In this document: piece after piece, positions 25,417 through 32,684 of the stretch | How the letters are laid out: each line of letters starts with the position of its first letter | Position numbering within the stretch: position 1 is the stretch's first letter | Assembly: GCF_022012335.1 (NCBI RefSeq) | Contig: NZ_JAKLTO010000003.1 | Location: 62,001-126,000 of the forward strand | DNA length: 64,000 bases | From: Flavobacterium sp. SM15 | GTDB lineage: Bacteria > Bacteroidota > Bacteroidia > Flavobacteriales > Flavobacteriaceae | Direction of reading: 5' to 3' | Program-made: the position numbers and the translations under genes | The notes under the pieces: generated by a model | The model's input: the letters and a program-made list of their open reading frames with translations, nothing else | The model's database searches: none | What the model was told of the DNA's origin: nothing

Positions 25417-25683
25417 CTAATTTTAAAGACCTAAAAAGCTATTAAACAACACAAAACACTGAAATACAACAATTTAATTCATTAATTTTGTATAATAATT
25501 CTTCTTACTTAAAAGGAGACAAGATTGTTTTTGCAGAAGTTTAGACCACAATAAACGCAATCGGCACTCAATTTAGACGGATCCGCCCGATTACCCCATT
25601 TTGGCTGGATAAAGTGTGAATGTAAAGCACTTATGTTTTCAAAAATCAATAAAATTTCAAAACAGAAATTTAAACAGTTCAAA
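25417..25683. other. Remainder of the divergent spacer before the secreted repeat protein
   Basis: The receptor-to-repeat-protein spacer spans 25322-25683. Beyond the operator it holds a plus-strand TAATTTTG (25493-25500) that could serve the gene at 25684 with a leader of nearly 180 nt, and an AAAAGGAG stretch near 25511 with no gene behind it. A reverse frame with a CVYCGLNFC stretch was not accepted as a gene. Confidence 0.4.
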
Positions 25684-26835
25684 ATGAAATCAAACATTAC
25701 TTCTTCTCAAACAAGAAAAAACACTTACATCCTCTTACTTTTTTGGATGCTTTTCTTAACCGGTATGAATTCGACCGCGCAGAATATTTATTCCGCTCTT
25801 AGTGAGACCTGGACTAACAATGCCTGGCAGAAGGAAACACAAACCTTAAACACTTATGATTCTAACAATTACCTCATCAATTCATTAATCCAATCTTGGA
25901 CAGCCCCTTCCGGCCCATGGGAAAACACTGTTCAGATGAATTATACTAATAATTCTGATGGTACTGTAAGTCAATCGGTAACACAAACTTGGAATGCGGG
26001 AAGTAGTACATGGGAAAATGCTCAACGTACACTTTTCACATACAATGCCGCTAAAAAAATACTTACTGAAATTTCTCAATTCTGGAATAGTGGCGATTGG
26101 ATCAATATCTCTAAAGTAACTAATACTTATGATGGAAGTGGCTATCGAATCAACACTTTAAATCAAAGCTGGAATTTCATAACCAGTGATTGGCGTAATG
26201 AAAGCCAGACCATTTTTACCAATAATGCTAACGGATCAATAAATCAAAGTCTTACCCAAAATTGGAATGGTAGTATATGGGTAAATTACCGAAGAACCTC
26301 TTACACCTATAATGCGGGAGACAAGGTAACAATTGCCGTAACTGAAAACTGGACCGGAACCAATTGGCTCACCGGCACAATGGAAACCAATACCTATGAT
26401 GCAAGCGGATACCTTATCAATAGTTTATCACAATCCTGGAGCAGTTTTTCAGGAATATGGGTAAATACCAGCCAATCCATTTACACTAATAATGCTAGTG
26501 GCAACCCTTTACAGATTGTTTCTCAAAACTGGGATTCCGGCACAAGTTCGTGGGTAAATGACACAAGATTAACCTTTGACTATACCTTAGGAATTTCAGA
26601 CTTTATAAAAGACAGCTTATTTGCCGTTTATCCAAATCCAACAACTGATGTAATTAATGTTAAATTAATCGATTTCAACAGCGATGCCATGTATTCCATT
26701 ACTGATCAAACCGGACGAATCGTGCAAAAAGGACAATTGAATTCTGAATTAACTTCTCTTGATATAAGTGCTTTGGCAAAAGGTATATACATATTCAGCA
26801 TCGATAAAAACAACATGAAAATCATCAAAAATTAA
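25684..26835 (+). CDS. Secreted repeat protein with T9SS type A sorting domain
   Basis: 383 residues. A signal peptide (hydrophobic ILLLFWMLFLTGMNSTAQ) is followed by nine repeats of about 29-31 residues, each ending near a Trp. They fall in a three-type order A-B-C repeated three times: A has TYD...YLINSLxQSW, B has YTNN...QSxTQxW, C has TYNA... . The C-terminus has the type A sorting signature LFAVYPNPTTDVINVKL, then ALAKGIYIFSIDKNNMKIIKN. It should be exported by T9SS and held on or released from the cell surface. ATG 25684 was chosen over ATG 25633 because it places the signal peptide properly, though the earlier start is possible. Function unknown. Confidence 0.8.
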   Translation: MKSNITSSQTRKNTYILLLFWMLFLTGMNSTAQNIYSALSETWTNNAWQKETQTLNTYDSNNYLINSLIQSWTAPSGPWENTVQMNYTNNSDGTVSQSVTQTWNAGSSTWENAQRTLFTYNAAKKILTEISQFWNSGDWINISKVTNTYDGSGYRINTLNQSWNFITSDWRNESQTIFTNNANGSINQSLTQNWNGSIWVNYRRTSYTYNAGDKVTIAVTENWTGTNWLTGTMETNTYDASGYLINSLSQSWSSFSGIWVNTSQSIYTNNASGNPLQIVSQNWDSGTSSWVNDTRLTFDYTLGISDFIKDSLFAVYPNPTTDVINVKLIDFNSDAMYSITDQTGRIVQKGQLNSELTSLDISALAKGIYIFSIDKNNMKIIKN

Positions 26836-26894
26836 AGAAAAAAAACAAAAAAATATTATTTTCTAAAACACAACCCATACTTAACAAATAATTT

Positions 26895-26902
26895 TATATT
26901 TG
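26895..26902 (+). promoter_or_regulatory. -7 element (TATATTTG) for the YciI-like gene
   Basis: Exact match to TAnnTTTG, 23 nt before ATG 26926; no clear -33 TTG. Confidence 0.5.
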
Positions 26903-26925
26903 TAAGAATACCAAAAAATTATAAC

Positions 26926-27378
26926 ATGAGAAATATTTTTCTGGCTTTCCTGTTATGTGTTAGTTATACAGCATTATCCCAGGAAAAAAACACTTACGAC
27001 GAGAAACTGGCAAAAGAACTCGGCGCAGATCAGTATGGCATGAAAACTTATGTTTTTTGCATTTTAAAAACCGGTTCCAATACCACCGCTACCAAAGAAG
27101 AAAGAGCAAAATACTTTGAAGGCCATATGGCAAACATAAACCGTTTGGCTGCGGAAGGCAAATTAGTGGTGGCCGGGCCTTTCATGAAAAACGAACGTAA
27201 CTACCGTGGAATCTTTATCTTTAATTGTTCAACTGTTGAAGAAGCTCAAAAATTAGTCGAAACCGATCCTGCTGTGAAAGCAAAGATATTTGAAGTAGAG
27301 TTAACACCTTGGTACAGCAGTGCCGCATTAATGGAAGTTTCCAAAAATCACGATAAAATTGCCAAAACAAAAATGTAA
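26926..27378 (+). CDS. Exported YciI-like (YCII family) protein
   Basis: 150 residues with a signal peptide (FLAFLLCVSYTALSQ) followed by a ferredoxin-like YCII domain: TYVFCILKTG, AKYFEGHMANINRLAAEGKLVVAGPF (read in parts) with the conserved His-Met and AGPF, then FIFNCSTVEEAQKLVETDPAVKAKIFEVELTPWY (read in parts). YciI proteins are small putative enzymes of unknown reaction; a periplasmic version with a leader is less usual. It stands alone behind its own -7 element. Confidence 0.8.
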   Translation: MRNIFLAFLLCVSYTALSQEKNTYDEKLAKELGADQYGMKTYVFCILKTGSNTTATKEERAKYFEGHMANINRLAAEGKLVVAGPFMKNERNYRGIFIFNCSTVEEAQKLVETDPAVKAKIFEVELTPWYSSAALMEVSKNHDKIAKTKM

Positions 27379-27424
27379 CACACACTTACATTTTACAACT
27401 AATCATCATCAATCATCAATCAAA

Positions 27425-27604
27425 ATGAGAAAAATAAAATCCATCTACAGGTTGGCCCTGTATTTTTTTTGCTACTCATCTAAAATCTCTACACAGTGGC
27501 AATTAGCCAAAAAGACTGGAACATTAATTCCTGAAAAAGTTTTCCTAAACGAACCCTTTACTAGGCAGCATATGCCTAATCTTGGAAACAAAAACATAAA
27601 ATAA
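27425..27604 (+). CDS. Small hypothetical protein, possibly a gene remnant
   Basis: 59-residue frame from ATG 27425 after a run of ATCATCAATCA words: MRKIKSIYRLALYFFCYSS, then a polar stretch ending NLGNKNIK. The start resembles a broken signal peptide. No family was recognised. It could be a decayed gene end or a chance frame between the YciI-like and MmcQ-like genes. Confidence 0.25.
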   Translation: MRKIKSIYRLALYFFCYSSKISTQWQLAKKTGTLIPEKVFLNEPFTRQHMPNLGNKNIK

Positions 27605-27615
27605 CAAGCTAACCT

Positions 27616-27969
27616 ATGAATATTGAAGATTTACAACAACTTTGTACGTCCTTTCCACATACAACCGAAGATATCAAATGGGGAAACGATTTGTGCTTTT
27701 GCATAGCCGAAAAAATGTTTTGTGTGGCGGGTTTAAACCAATCACCAACCTCGGCATCTTTCAAAGTTACTCCAGAAGAATTTGATGAACTTACAGCCCG
27801 AAATGGCATTGTTCCCGCTCCATATGTTGCACGTTACAAATGGGTTTTAGTGGAAGATATCCGAACGCTCTCCTCAAAAGAATGGCAATATTATATTAAT
27901 CAGTCGTATGCTTTGGTTTCGGAAAAACTGTCTCCAAAAATTAAAAAACAATTGGGCTTAAAGGCATAA
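27616..27969 (+). CDS. MmcQ/YjbR family protein
   Basis: 117 residues of the YjbR/CyaY-like fold: MNIEDLQQLCTSFPHTTEDIKWGNDLCFCI, then MFCVAGLNQSPTSASFKV and the conserved APYVARYKWVLVED (first stretch read in parts). Usually annotated as a putative DNA-binding protein; the true function is not established. Family length and order are normal, and it stands alone. Confidence 0.88.
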   Translation: MNIEDLQQLCTSFPHTTEDIKWGNDLCFCIAEKMFCVAGLNQSPTSASFKVTPEEFDELTARNGIVPAPYVARYKWVLVEDIRTLSSKEWQYYINQSYALVSEKLSPKIKKQLGLKA

Positions 27970-28019
27970 CAAAAGAAAAACTTTAACGTTTTTAAAAGGC
28001 TTTATGCTTTTGGAGTGAT

Positions 28020-28027
28020 TATTTTTG
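28020..28027 (+). promoter_or_regulatory. -7 element (TATTTTTG) for the ClC gene
   Basis: Exact TAnnTTTG match 30 nt before the ATG at 28058; no -33 TTG at the standard distance. Confidence 0.45.
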
Positions 28028-28057
28028 TAAATCAAAATAGTACTGATTACCTAAATA

Positions 28058-29338
28058 ATGAATAAAACCCAACGGCTTAGAAAACAATACCCCTGGATTA
28101 AATTACAAAAAGTAAGCATTGCTTCGTTACTGATTGGTTTTTTGTGTGCTTTTTTGGCTGTTTGCCTAAAACACCTAACCGAACATTACGAAGAAATCTT
28201 GTTTCATAAAGCCAAAGAAAACTGGTTTTTGTTTTTGGTTTTCCCGGTATTTGGCTTGTCGGTTATTTATTTCTTACGTCACTATCTTTTCAAGAAAAAA
28301 GAAAATAAAGGTATTAAAGAGATTTTCGAAACTACGGCTTCCAAAACCCAAAACCTACCAATATACAAAGTACCATCTCATTTTTTTAATGGATTATTAA
28401 CTGTGGTTTTTGGTGGTTCTACCGGTATTGAAGTCTCTACAGTTGTGGCCTCAGCGGCAATCGGATCCGTTGCACAAAAAAAGGACAATCTTTTTAAACG
28501 CTACAAAACTGAATTAATCTGCGCTGGTATTGCCGCAGGAATCACTGCTTTGTTTAGCAGTCCAATTGCGGGAATTTTGTTTTCCTTTGAAGTCATTTCC
28601 AAAAAAATAACCAAAGCATTTGCTCTATCTACAATTTTAGCGGTAAGCATCGCCTACGGTTTCATAATTATATTAGACGAAAAACCGCTGTTCGAAGTAT
28701 CGGTTTCCACCTGGCATCTTCATGCTTTTCCTTACTTCCTTTTATTGGGAGTTTTGGCTGGAGTGAATTCTGTTTACCTTACAAAATCGGTACTTTTACT
28801 AAAAAATCGTTTTGCTAAAATTGACAATCATTCCACTAAAATTATTGTGGGATCGTTAATTATCAGTGCATCATTATTGATTTTACCTCAATTGTACGGA
28901 GAAGGTTATCACTCCATAAAAACAATTTTTGAAAATTCGGAATCGGTAATTTTAACCCTGCCTTTTGTTTTAACATTACTTGGGATCCTTTTCTTAAAAC
29001 CAATTATAACTTCCATTACTCTAGCCTCGGGCGGTGATGGCGGTGTTTTTGCTCCAAGTATGTTCATTGGAGCATTTCTAGGATTATTGACTGCATTGGT
29101 TTTGAATACTTTTTTTGATGCCGATGTAATTCCGCTCAATTTCATGATTATAGGGATGGGCGCTATGCTAAGCGCCAGTATACATGCACCCTTTACAGCC
29201 CTATTCCTAATTTGCGGACTTATAAATGATTATACACTGTTTTTTCCATTACTGATTGTTTGTCTGGTATCAAAAACCACAGCGAAACTCATTTATCCCT
29301 ACACTGTTTATTCTTATCAGCCTCAAAACATAAAGTAA
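28058..29338 (+). CDS. ClC-family chloride channel/antiporter
   Basis: 426-residue polytopic membrane protein of the voltage-gated chloride channel family. The second family motif, normally GREGP, reads GGSTGIEVST (119-128): the gating-type Glu at 125 is kept, while the following Gly-Pro is replaced by Val-Ser. The third motif region is SGGDGGVFAPSMFIGAFLG, close to the canonical GxFxPS. It has no CBS domains. It ends 2 bp before the HPP gene, so the two membrane proteins are probably co-expressed. Transported ion not certain from sequence. Confidence 0.87.
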   Translation: MNKTQRLRKQYPWIKLQKVSIASLLIGFLCAFLAVCLKHLTEHYEEILFHKAKENWFLFLVFPVFGLSVIYFLRHYLFKKKENKGIKEIFETTASKTQNLPIYKVPSHFFNGLLTVVFGGSTGIEVSTVVASAAIGSVAQKKDNLFKRYKTELICAGIAAGITALFSSPIAGILFSFEVISKKITKAFALSTILAVSIAYGFIIILDEKPLFEVSVSTWHLHAFPYFLLLGVLAGVNSVYLTKSVLLLKNRFAKIDNHSTKIIVGSLIISASLLILPQLYGEGYHSIKTIFENSESVILTLPFVLTLLGILFLKPIITSITLASGGDGGVFAPSMFIGAFLGLLTALVLNTFFDADVIPLNFMIIGMGAMLSASIHAPFTALFLICGLINDYTLFFPLLIVCLVSKTTAKLIYPYTVYSYQPQNIK

Positions 29339-29340
29339 TC

Positions 29341-29958
29341 ATGCCAACACAAAAAATAAAGCGAAGTTATCGCAAAACCCGTTACATTCTTTACAAAGAA
29401 ACTTTAGTTGATTTCAAAGAACATTTCTGGGCTTTTGTGGGCGCTTTTACCGGAATGGGAATCATTGCCTATTTGCAGTACAACGCTTTCCCTAAAGAAG
29501 ATTTTGTGTTTTTAATTGGTTCCTTTGGAGCCTCTTGTGTTTTGGTTTATGGTGTGATTCAAAGCCCACTGGCGCAACCCCGAAATTTAATTGGCGGTCA
29601 TGTGATTTCTGCAATAGTTGGCGTAACGGCTGCAAAATTGTTTCCCGAAATGATTTGGCTGGCTTCAGCTGTGGCAGTAGCTTCGGCAATTGTTATGATG
29701 CAGATTACCAAAACATTACATCCTCCCGGAGGAGCAACCGCATTAATTGCCGTAACAGGATCACCCGCAATTTTAAAATTAGGCTATTGGTATGTCCTTT
29801 CTCCTGTTTTAAGTGGAGCCATGATTCTTTTAGTTGTAGCTTTAATTTTCAACAACATGACTTCCAATCGTCAATACCCGACCAACAAGAAGTTTACAAA
29901 ATTCAAGAAAAAATTCATTCATCCTATTACATTGAAAAACAATGCTGCATCTCAATAA
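29341..29958 (+). CDS. HPP family integral membrane protein
   Basis: 205 residues with four to five hydrophobic helices. The name-giving motif is LHPPGGATALIAV near residue 130. It also has IGSFGASCVLVYG and SPLAQPRNLIGGH, which are conserved in the family. HPP proteins have been linked to nitrite transport in plants and cyanobacteria, but bacterial roles vary. ATG 29341 was chosen because the open frame upstream lies inside the ClC gene. Its end overlaps the VOC gene by 17 bp. Confidence 0.9.
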   Translation: MPTQKIKRSYRKTRYILYKETLVDFKEHFWAFVGAFTGMGIIAYLQYNAFPKEDFVFLIGSFGASCVLVYGVIQSPLAQPRNLIGGHVISAIVGVTAAKLFPEMIWLASAVAVASAIVMMQITKTLHPPGGATALIAVTGSPAILKLGYWYVLSPVLSGAMILLVVALIFNNMTSNRQYPTNKKFTKFKKKFIHPITLKNNAASQ

Positions 29959-30331
29959 AATACATCATATCGCTATAATTTGTTCCGATTATCAAAAATC
30001 TAAACACTTTTACACTCAGGTTTTGGGTTTGGAAATTGCACAGGAAGTATACCGTGAAGAACGTCAATCCTACAAACTGGATTTGGCCTTAAACGGAATT
30101 TATACCCTGGAACTTTTTTCCTTTCCTAATCCTCCTAAAAGACCTTCCAGACCAGAAGCAGCCGGTTTACGCCACTTAGCTTTTGAGGTGGACGACATCG
30201 AAAAAACTCGTGAATTTATTCGCTCTAATAACATTGAGGCAGAAATCATCCGAACCGATGAATATACCGGAAAACAGTTTTTCTTTATTGCAGATCCCGA
30301 CGATTTGCCTATTGAATTCTATGCGAGCTGA
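29942..30331 (+). CDS. VOC superfamily (glyoxalase/bleomycin-resistance-like) protein
   Basis: 129 residues with paired beta-alpha-beta-beta-beta modules. LNKIHHIAIICSDYQKSKHFY carries the metal-ligand-type His, a second His is in GLRHLAFEVDD, and a C-terminal Glu stands in DDLPIEFYAS. Closest to the YwbC/GloA2-like subgroup. Overlap with the HPP gene suggests coupled translation. Substrate unknown. Confidence 0.87.
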   Translation: MLHLNKIHHIAIICSDYQKSKHFYTQVLGLEIAQEVYREERQSYKLDLALNGIYTLELFSFPNPPKRPSRPEAAGLRHLAFEVDDIEKTREFIRSNNIEAEIIRTDEYTGKQFFFIADPDDLPIEFYAS

Positions 30332-30385
30332 TTAAAATCTTATCAACAATTCGCATTTGACAAATCCCAAATCTAAAATTATAAT

Positions 30386-30393
30386 TACCTTTG
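30386..30393 (+). promoter_or_regulatory. -7 element (TACCTTTG) for the pRiA4b ORF-3-like gene
   Basis: Exact TAnnTTTG match. It contains the TTG (30391) that would be the longest in-frame start, so ATG 30418 is the start. Confidence 0.55.
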
Positions 30394-30417
30394 ACCTTTC
30401 AAAAAAACACACAGATC

Positions 30418-30963
30418 ATGGTTTATAAATTTAGAGTGATCCTTGACGCCGAAGAGGATATTTTTCGCGACATTGCCATCCTTGAAGACGACAATTTAGA
30501 AGACTTACACAACGCCATCGTAAACGCTTTTGGCTTTGATGGTATGGAAATCGCTTCGTTTTACACCTGTGACGATGCCTGGACGCAAGAAGAAGAGATC
30601 CCGCTTTTTGATACGGGTGATGTTGCTGGGGAAATGAAAACCATGGCCGATTATCCGCTTTCTTCGATTTTAAACGAAGACGATACGAAAATCATTTACG
30701 TTTATGACTTTCTAAATATGTGGACGTTTTTCGTAGAATTGGCTGCCATTGAAGAAGAAGAACCAGGAGTCACTTACCCGGATTTACTGTTTGCTCACGG
30801 AGAATTACCTACCGATGCACCAACCAAAGATTTCAATTCACCTAATGTTTCCAAAGACGATATTTACGGTGATTTTGAAGACGATTTCGACGAGGAAGAC
30901 TTTGATATGTTTGACGGCGACGATTCGTTTGAAGACATGGGTTACGAAGACAACTGGAACTAA
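30418..30963 (+). CDS. pRiA4b ORF-3-like (IS1096 TnpR-like) family protein
   Basis: 181 residues. The N-terminal 120 carry the family fold: MVYKFRVILDAEEDIFRDIAI, LEDLHNAIVNAFGFDGMEIASFY and LNMWTFFVELAAI (read in parts). A very acidic tail follows, rich in Asp and Phe (FEDDFDEEDFDMFDGDD). The family name comes from mobile elements, but no transposase is nearby and this looks like a chromosomal housekeeping copy. Function unknown. Confidence 0.82.
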   Translation: MVYKFRVILDAEEDIFRDIAILEDDNLEDLHNAIVNAFGFDGMEIASFYTCDDAWTQEEEIPLFDTGDVAGEMKTMADYPLSSILNEDDTKIIYVYDFLNMWTFFVELAAIEEEEPGVTYPDLLFAHGELPTDAPTKDFNSPNVSKDDIYGDFEDDFDEEDFDMFDGDDSFEDMGYEDNWN

Positions 30964-30988
30964 AAAAATCAAAATAATTTTGTTTAGA

Positions 30989-31024
30989 ACCAAGATTTAG
31001 AACTTTCTTTTTCTTGGTTTTTTC
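30989..31024 (+). terminator. Terminator after the pRiA4b ORF-3-like gene
   Basis: AACCAAG ... CTTGGTT stem with a T run, 26 bp after the stop; the loop is long (about 18 nt), so efficiency is uncertain. Confidence 0.55.
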
Positions 31025-31042
31025 ATCTAAAATATTCGCAAA

Positions 31043-32101
31043 ATGATCAATCTGTTTAACACGCACATCGACAATTTATCCATCCACCGTGTTGGAAACA
31101 AAAGCCGCAATGAAGCCATTTTCCTTTCGGAACAGCCTTATAACCTGAACGATGAAATCATGCCGCTTTTAAAAGAGTTTTTCTTCAAACCTTTCAGAGA
31201 GAAAGAAGAAAATTATTATCAGTTTGCGCATGATGTGGATTTGGATTACAACGAAATGTATAATTATGCTAACGAGATCTTTACCGATCCAAGCAATGTA
31301 CATGAGGTTACTAAAAAAATCACCAAGCATTTGTTTGAACAATCCAACCATCCGCACATTAAAAACGGGGAGGTTTATGTAACCTACTTAACTAATGTTT
31401 CCATTGATAACAATGTGGTGGACGCTATCGGGGTTTTCAAAAGTGAATTAAAAGCGGATTTCCTTCAGTTTGAAGAAAAAGATGCCAACTTGGATATGAT
31501 TCTACAACAAGGAATCAACCTGAACAAACTGGACAAAGGCTGTTTAATCTTCAACTATAAAAAAGAAGAAGGCTATAAAATTTTAACGGTTGACAGCAAT
31601 CGTTACGATGCCCGTTATTGGTTAGAGCATTTCCTTTCTGTGGATGCGTTTCAGGATGAGAATTTCATCACCAAAAAGTACTTAAAATTCTGTCAGGACT
31701 TCGCTAAAGAAGTAGTTTTACCGGCTGAAGACAAAAAAGAAGAAGTAATGTTCATGAACCGTGCGGTAAACCATTTCGCCAAAAACGATAACTTTGAAGA
31801 GTCTTTATTCTTGAACGAAGTAATTGATAATCCTGATTTGATTTCAGAATTTAAAAACTATAAAGTAGACAAAGGCGAAAAATACAGCATTGAGGATTTA
31901 ACCTCTTTCCCTATTGCCAACGCGGCAGTATCAGATGCTCGTAAGAAAATGAAAAACATTATTGAATTGGATACCAATATTCAGATCAAACTGGACTTCA
32001 TCAACCCGGAAAGTGCCGAAAAATTTGTAGAAAAAGGCTGGGACGAAGAAAAACAGATGTACTACTACTTGGTTTACTTCAACAAAGAACAAAAATCATA
32101 A
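31043..32101 (+). CDS. Nucleoid-associated protein (NdpA/YejK family)
   Basis: 352 residues of the 37-kDa nucleoid-associated protein family, which binds the bacterial chromosome in the cytoplasm. Recognised from the N-terminal NLFNTHIDNLSIHRVGNKSR, LKADFLQFEEKDANLDMIL in the middle and KGCLIFNYKKEEGYKILTVD. Typical length. It stands between a terminator upstream and a clear hairpin downstream, so is monocistronic. Confidence 0.85.
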   Translation: MINLFNTHIDNLSIHRVGNKSRNEAIFLSEQPYNLNDEIMPLLKEFFFKPFREKEENYYQFAHDVDLDYNEMYNYANEIFTDPSNVHEVTKKITKHLFEQSNHPHIKNGEVYVTYLTNVSIDNNVVDAIGVFKSELKADFLQFEEKDANLDMILQQGINLNKLDKGCLIFNYKKEEGYKILTVDSNRYDARYWLEHFLSVDAFQDENFITKKYLKFCQDFAKEVVLPAEDKKEEVMFMNRAVNHFAKNDNFEESLFLNEVIDNPDLISEFKNYKVDKGEKYSIEDLTSFPIANAAVSDARKKMKNIIELDTNIQIKLDFINPESAEKFVEKGWDEEKQMYYYLVYFNKEQKS

Positions 32102-32125
32102 GCTAACCCCTTGATAATTAAAGAG

Positions 32126-32156
32126 TCCTCAAACCAAAAGTTTGGGGATTTTTTCT
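32126..32156 (+). terminator. Terminator after the nucleoid-associated protein gene
   Basis: TCCTCAAAC caaaa GTTTGGGGA stem with one G-T pair, followed by a T run. Confidence 0.85.
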
Positions 32157-32164
32157 TAAATTTG
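32157..32164 (+). promoter_or_regulatory. -7 element (TAAATTTG) giving a long DUF4242 leader
   Basis: TAAATTTG fits TAnnTTTG and follows directly on the terminator. A start near 32170 gives a leader of about 130 nt, far longer than other leaders in the window. Confidence 0.4.
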
Positions 32165-32204
32165 ATAGCGCGTATTTATAATCCAACACTACTTCTTTAC
32201 TAAT

Positions 32205-32275
32205 TAATGCCCCTATTTTTCAACAAGTGAAGCCGAATCACCTTAAAAACGGGGCAAAACCGAAAAGCCTTACGA
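32205..32275 (+). promoter_or_regulatory. Structured leader before the DUF4242 gene
   Basis: GCCCC (32209-32213) pairs with GGGGC (32251-32255). TTTTT (32216-32220) pairs with AAAAA (32245-32249), and GTGA (32227-32230) with TCAC (32238-32241). Together they form one nested arm with a 7-nt loop. A short CCT/AGG hairpin follows near 32268-32280. No known riboswitch class was recognised. Confidence 0.4.
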
Positions 32276-32301
32276 GTAGGACTAATTTAATTCTCAAAAT
32301 T

Positions 32302-32574
32302 ATGCCTAAATATGTAATTGAACGGGAAATTCCCGGAGCTGGCTCACTAACTTCAGAACAATTAAAAGCAATTTCACAAACTTCCTGCGGAGTGCTAAGT
32401 GAAATGGGGCCTGAAATTCAATGGGTTCACAGTTATGTTACCGGAGATAAAATTTATTGTGTTTACATTGCACCCAATGAAGAAATGGTTCGTGAACATG
32501 CAAAAAAAGGAGGTTTTCCTGCAAATTCAGTAGTAGAAGTTGTTACAATTATCGACCCAACTACAGCAGAATAA
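32302..32574 (+). CDS. DUF4242 domain protein
   Basis: 90 residues in a ferredoxin-like DUF4242 fold: MPKYVIEREIPGAGSLTSEQL, the TSCGVLSEMGPEIQWVHSYV core and the C-terminal HAKKGGFPANSVVEVVTIIDP (read in parts). Members have been described as nickel-responsive or nickel-binding in Streptomyces (SCO4226 type), but the role here is unknown. ATG 32302 is the natural family start; the frame upstream lies in the structured leader. Confidence 0.82.
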   Translation: MPKYVIEREIPGAGSLTSEQLKAISQTSCGVLSEMGPEIQWVHSYVTGDKIYCVYIAPNEEMVREHAKKGGFPANSVVEVVTIIDPTTAE

Positions 32575-32599
32575 TCTTTATTGCAGGGTTAATTTAACT

Positions 32600-32622
32600 A
32601 AAAGGTCAGTTTTGGCCTTTTT
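32600..32622 (+). terminator. Terminator after the DUF4242 gene
   Basis: AAAAGGTCA gtt TTGGCCTTTT stem with one wobble, followed by T residues. Confidence 0.7.
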
Positions 32623-32684
32623 TGATCCCAATCATACAACAATAACGATTAACTTTCGTTGAAGTAGTGCCTTGAGCTTAATTT

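Noticed and set aside
25509..25697. Reverse frame with CVYCGLNFC, a possible small zinc protein
   Set aside because: It overlaps the start of the secreted repeat protein, has no promoter and no recognisable family.
30418..30963. Mobile-element call from the IS1096 TnpR-like family name
   Set aside because: No transposase, inverted repeats or target duplication nearby; the gene sits in ordinary chromosomal context.
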